Origin: an uncultured Flavobacteriaceae bacterium
GTDB taxonomy: Bacteria > Bacteroidota > Bacteroidia > Flavobacteriales > Flavobacteriaceae
Assembly: GCA_937944485.1 (NCBI GenBank)
Contig: CALDYU010000003.1
Coordinates: 1-64,000 of the forward strand
Length of the DNA stretch: 64,000 nucleotides
Direction of reading: 5' to 3'
Both the position numbers and the translations under genes were made by a program. Below are positions 63,497 through 64,000 of this stretch, in pieces. Under the pieces are notes generated by a model. The model saw nothing but the letters and a program-made list of their open reading frames with translations. It searched no databases and was not told the DNA's origin. Each line of letters begins with the position of its first letter. Position 1 is the stretch's first letter.

Positions 63497-63532
63497 TTGA
63501 ATTAAAAATTTAGCCCATAAAAGCATAGAAAC

Positions 63533-64000
63533 ATGGAATTAGCACTTTTAGACTGGGTCGTAATTTGTGGCTACCTCCTGTTAAGTATTGCAATTGGTGT
63601 TTTTGTTGTCAAGCACGACAGTAAGAATATTACCGATTTTTTTGTTGCTGGTCGTAATTTGCCTTGGTGGCTTTTAGGTACCTCTATCGCAGCGACTTGG
63701 TTTGCTACCGATGCGCCACTAGCCGTAACAGCCCTTGTTCGTACGAAAGGTATTTATGGTAATTGGCTATGGTGGTACTTGGGTACGGGTATTATGATGA
63801 TGGTATTTTTCTATGCAAAATATTGGCGCAGAGCAGAAATATTAACTGATGCTGAAATGATTGAGTTACGATACAGTGGTGCTTCCGCTTCTATCTTAAG
63901 AGGATTTACGGCAGTCTTTTTTGGTGTCTTTAAAAATTGTATTTCCTTAGGTTGGATTATGCTTGCTATGCTCAAATTTTCAAATATCATGCTTGGTTGG
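63533..64000 (+). CDS. Sodium:solute symporter, N-terminal part (cut by window end)
   Basis: The frame is open from ATG 63533 to the window edge (156 codons). The first helix begins WVVICGYLLLSIAIG, then DFFVAGRNLPWW and GTSIAATWFATD follow, which is the SSS (SGLT-type) family pattern with helix 2 and the sodium site region. Further helices continue to the edge. It probably imports the sugar or uronide that the GH4 enzyme then cleaves. Confidence 0.88.
   Translation, partial: MELALLDWVVICGYLLLSIAIGVFVVKHDSKNITDFFVAGRNLPWWLLGTSIAATWFATDAPLAVTALVRTKGIYGNWLWWYLGTGIMMMVFFYAKYWRRAEILTDAEMIELRYSGASASILRGFTAVFFGVFKNCISLGWIMLAMLKFSNIMLGW

Overview
The window is chromosomal DNA from a member of the Bacteroidota, most likely a marine Flavobacteriaceae. 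Evidence for this: AT-rich sequence with short intergenic gaps, a C-terminal type IX secretion (T9SS) sorting domain at the left edge, SusC-type outer-membrane proteins, many Cys-anchored lipoproteins, the short (287 aa) Bacteroidota primary sigma factor, frequent TTG or ATG starts without Shine-Dalgarno sequences, and -7 boxes of the TAnnTTTG type. I found no rRNA, tRNA, CRISPR array, insertion sequence or prophage gene.

Layout. 1-9.7 kb: the 3' end of a repeat-containing T9SS-secreted protein, two small membrane proteins, a divergent TruA, tandem alpha/beta hydrolases, a cysM-cysE cysteine operon, DUF2461 and DUF72 proteins and an M19 dipeptidase lipoprotein. 9.9-19.8 kb: a six-gene same-strand cluster (hybrid histidine kinase, response regulator, HEAT-repeat membrane protein, processive GT2 glycosyltransferase, LtaS/sulfatase-fold enzyme with TPRs, YaiO-like TPR/beta-barrel protein) that looks like a signalling-coupled surface polysaccharide machine. 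20.0-26.8 kb: two tandem 32-aa microprotein ORFs, rpoD, a DUF6155-like protein, a GhrA-type reductase, a DEAH helicase, a glycosyltransferase and menB. 27-31.6 kb: cell-envelope hydrolases. 31.6-39.1 kb: a SusC-like barrel lacking its plug domain, followed 3 bp later by a giant alpha-2-macroglobulin protein that carries a SusC-type carboxypeptidase-D plus plug module. 39-47.5 kb: a vWA lipoprotein, a deacetylase/NTP-transferase/amidohydrolase operon, an ECF sigma factor with a membrane partner, a GntR regulator, a cold-shock protein and a lipoprotein. 47.6-48.2 kb: a minus-strand array of microprotein ORFs, with three tandem copies of one identical 28-aa peptide and a related 41-aa ORF. 48.5-56.6 kb: a second DEAH helicase, a DEAD-box RNA helicase, an M14 carboxypeptidase lipoprotein, an EamA transporter, and a sugar isomerase/sorbosone dehydrogenase/exported methyltransferase operon. 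57-61.8 kb: a four-gene island (exported barrel-like protein, membrane protein, cytoplasmic gluzincin-type metallopeptidase, ComEC-like metallo-beta-lactamase hydrolase). 62.1-64 kb: a GH4 glycosidase and the start of a sodium:solute symporter.

The strongest candidates for something undescribed are: (1) the 28-aa peptide array, where the copies differ at seven codons and every difference is synonymous; (2) the apparent relocation of a SusC plug from the barrel protein into the neighbouring alpha-2-macroglobulin; (3) the tandem 32-aa paralogous ORFs beside rpoD; (4) the metallopeptidase/MBL island; and (5) the kinase-to-YaiO polysaccharide cluster. Everything here is read by eye from sequence; no database search was possible.
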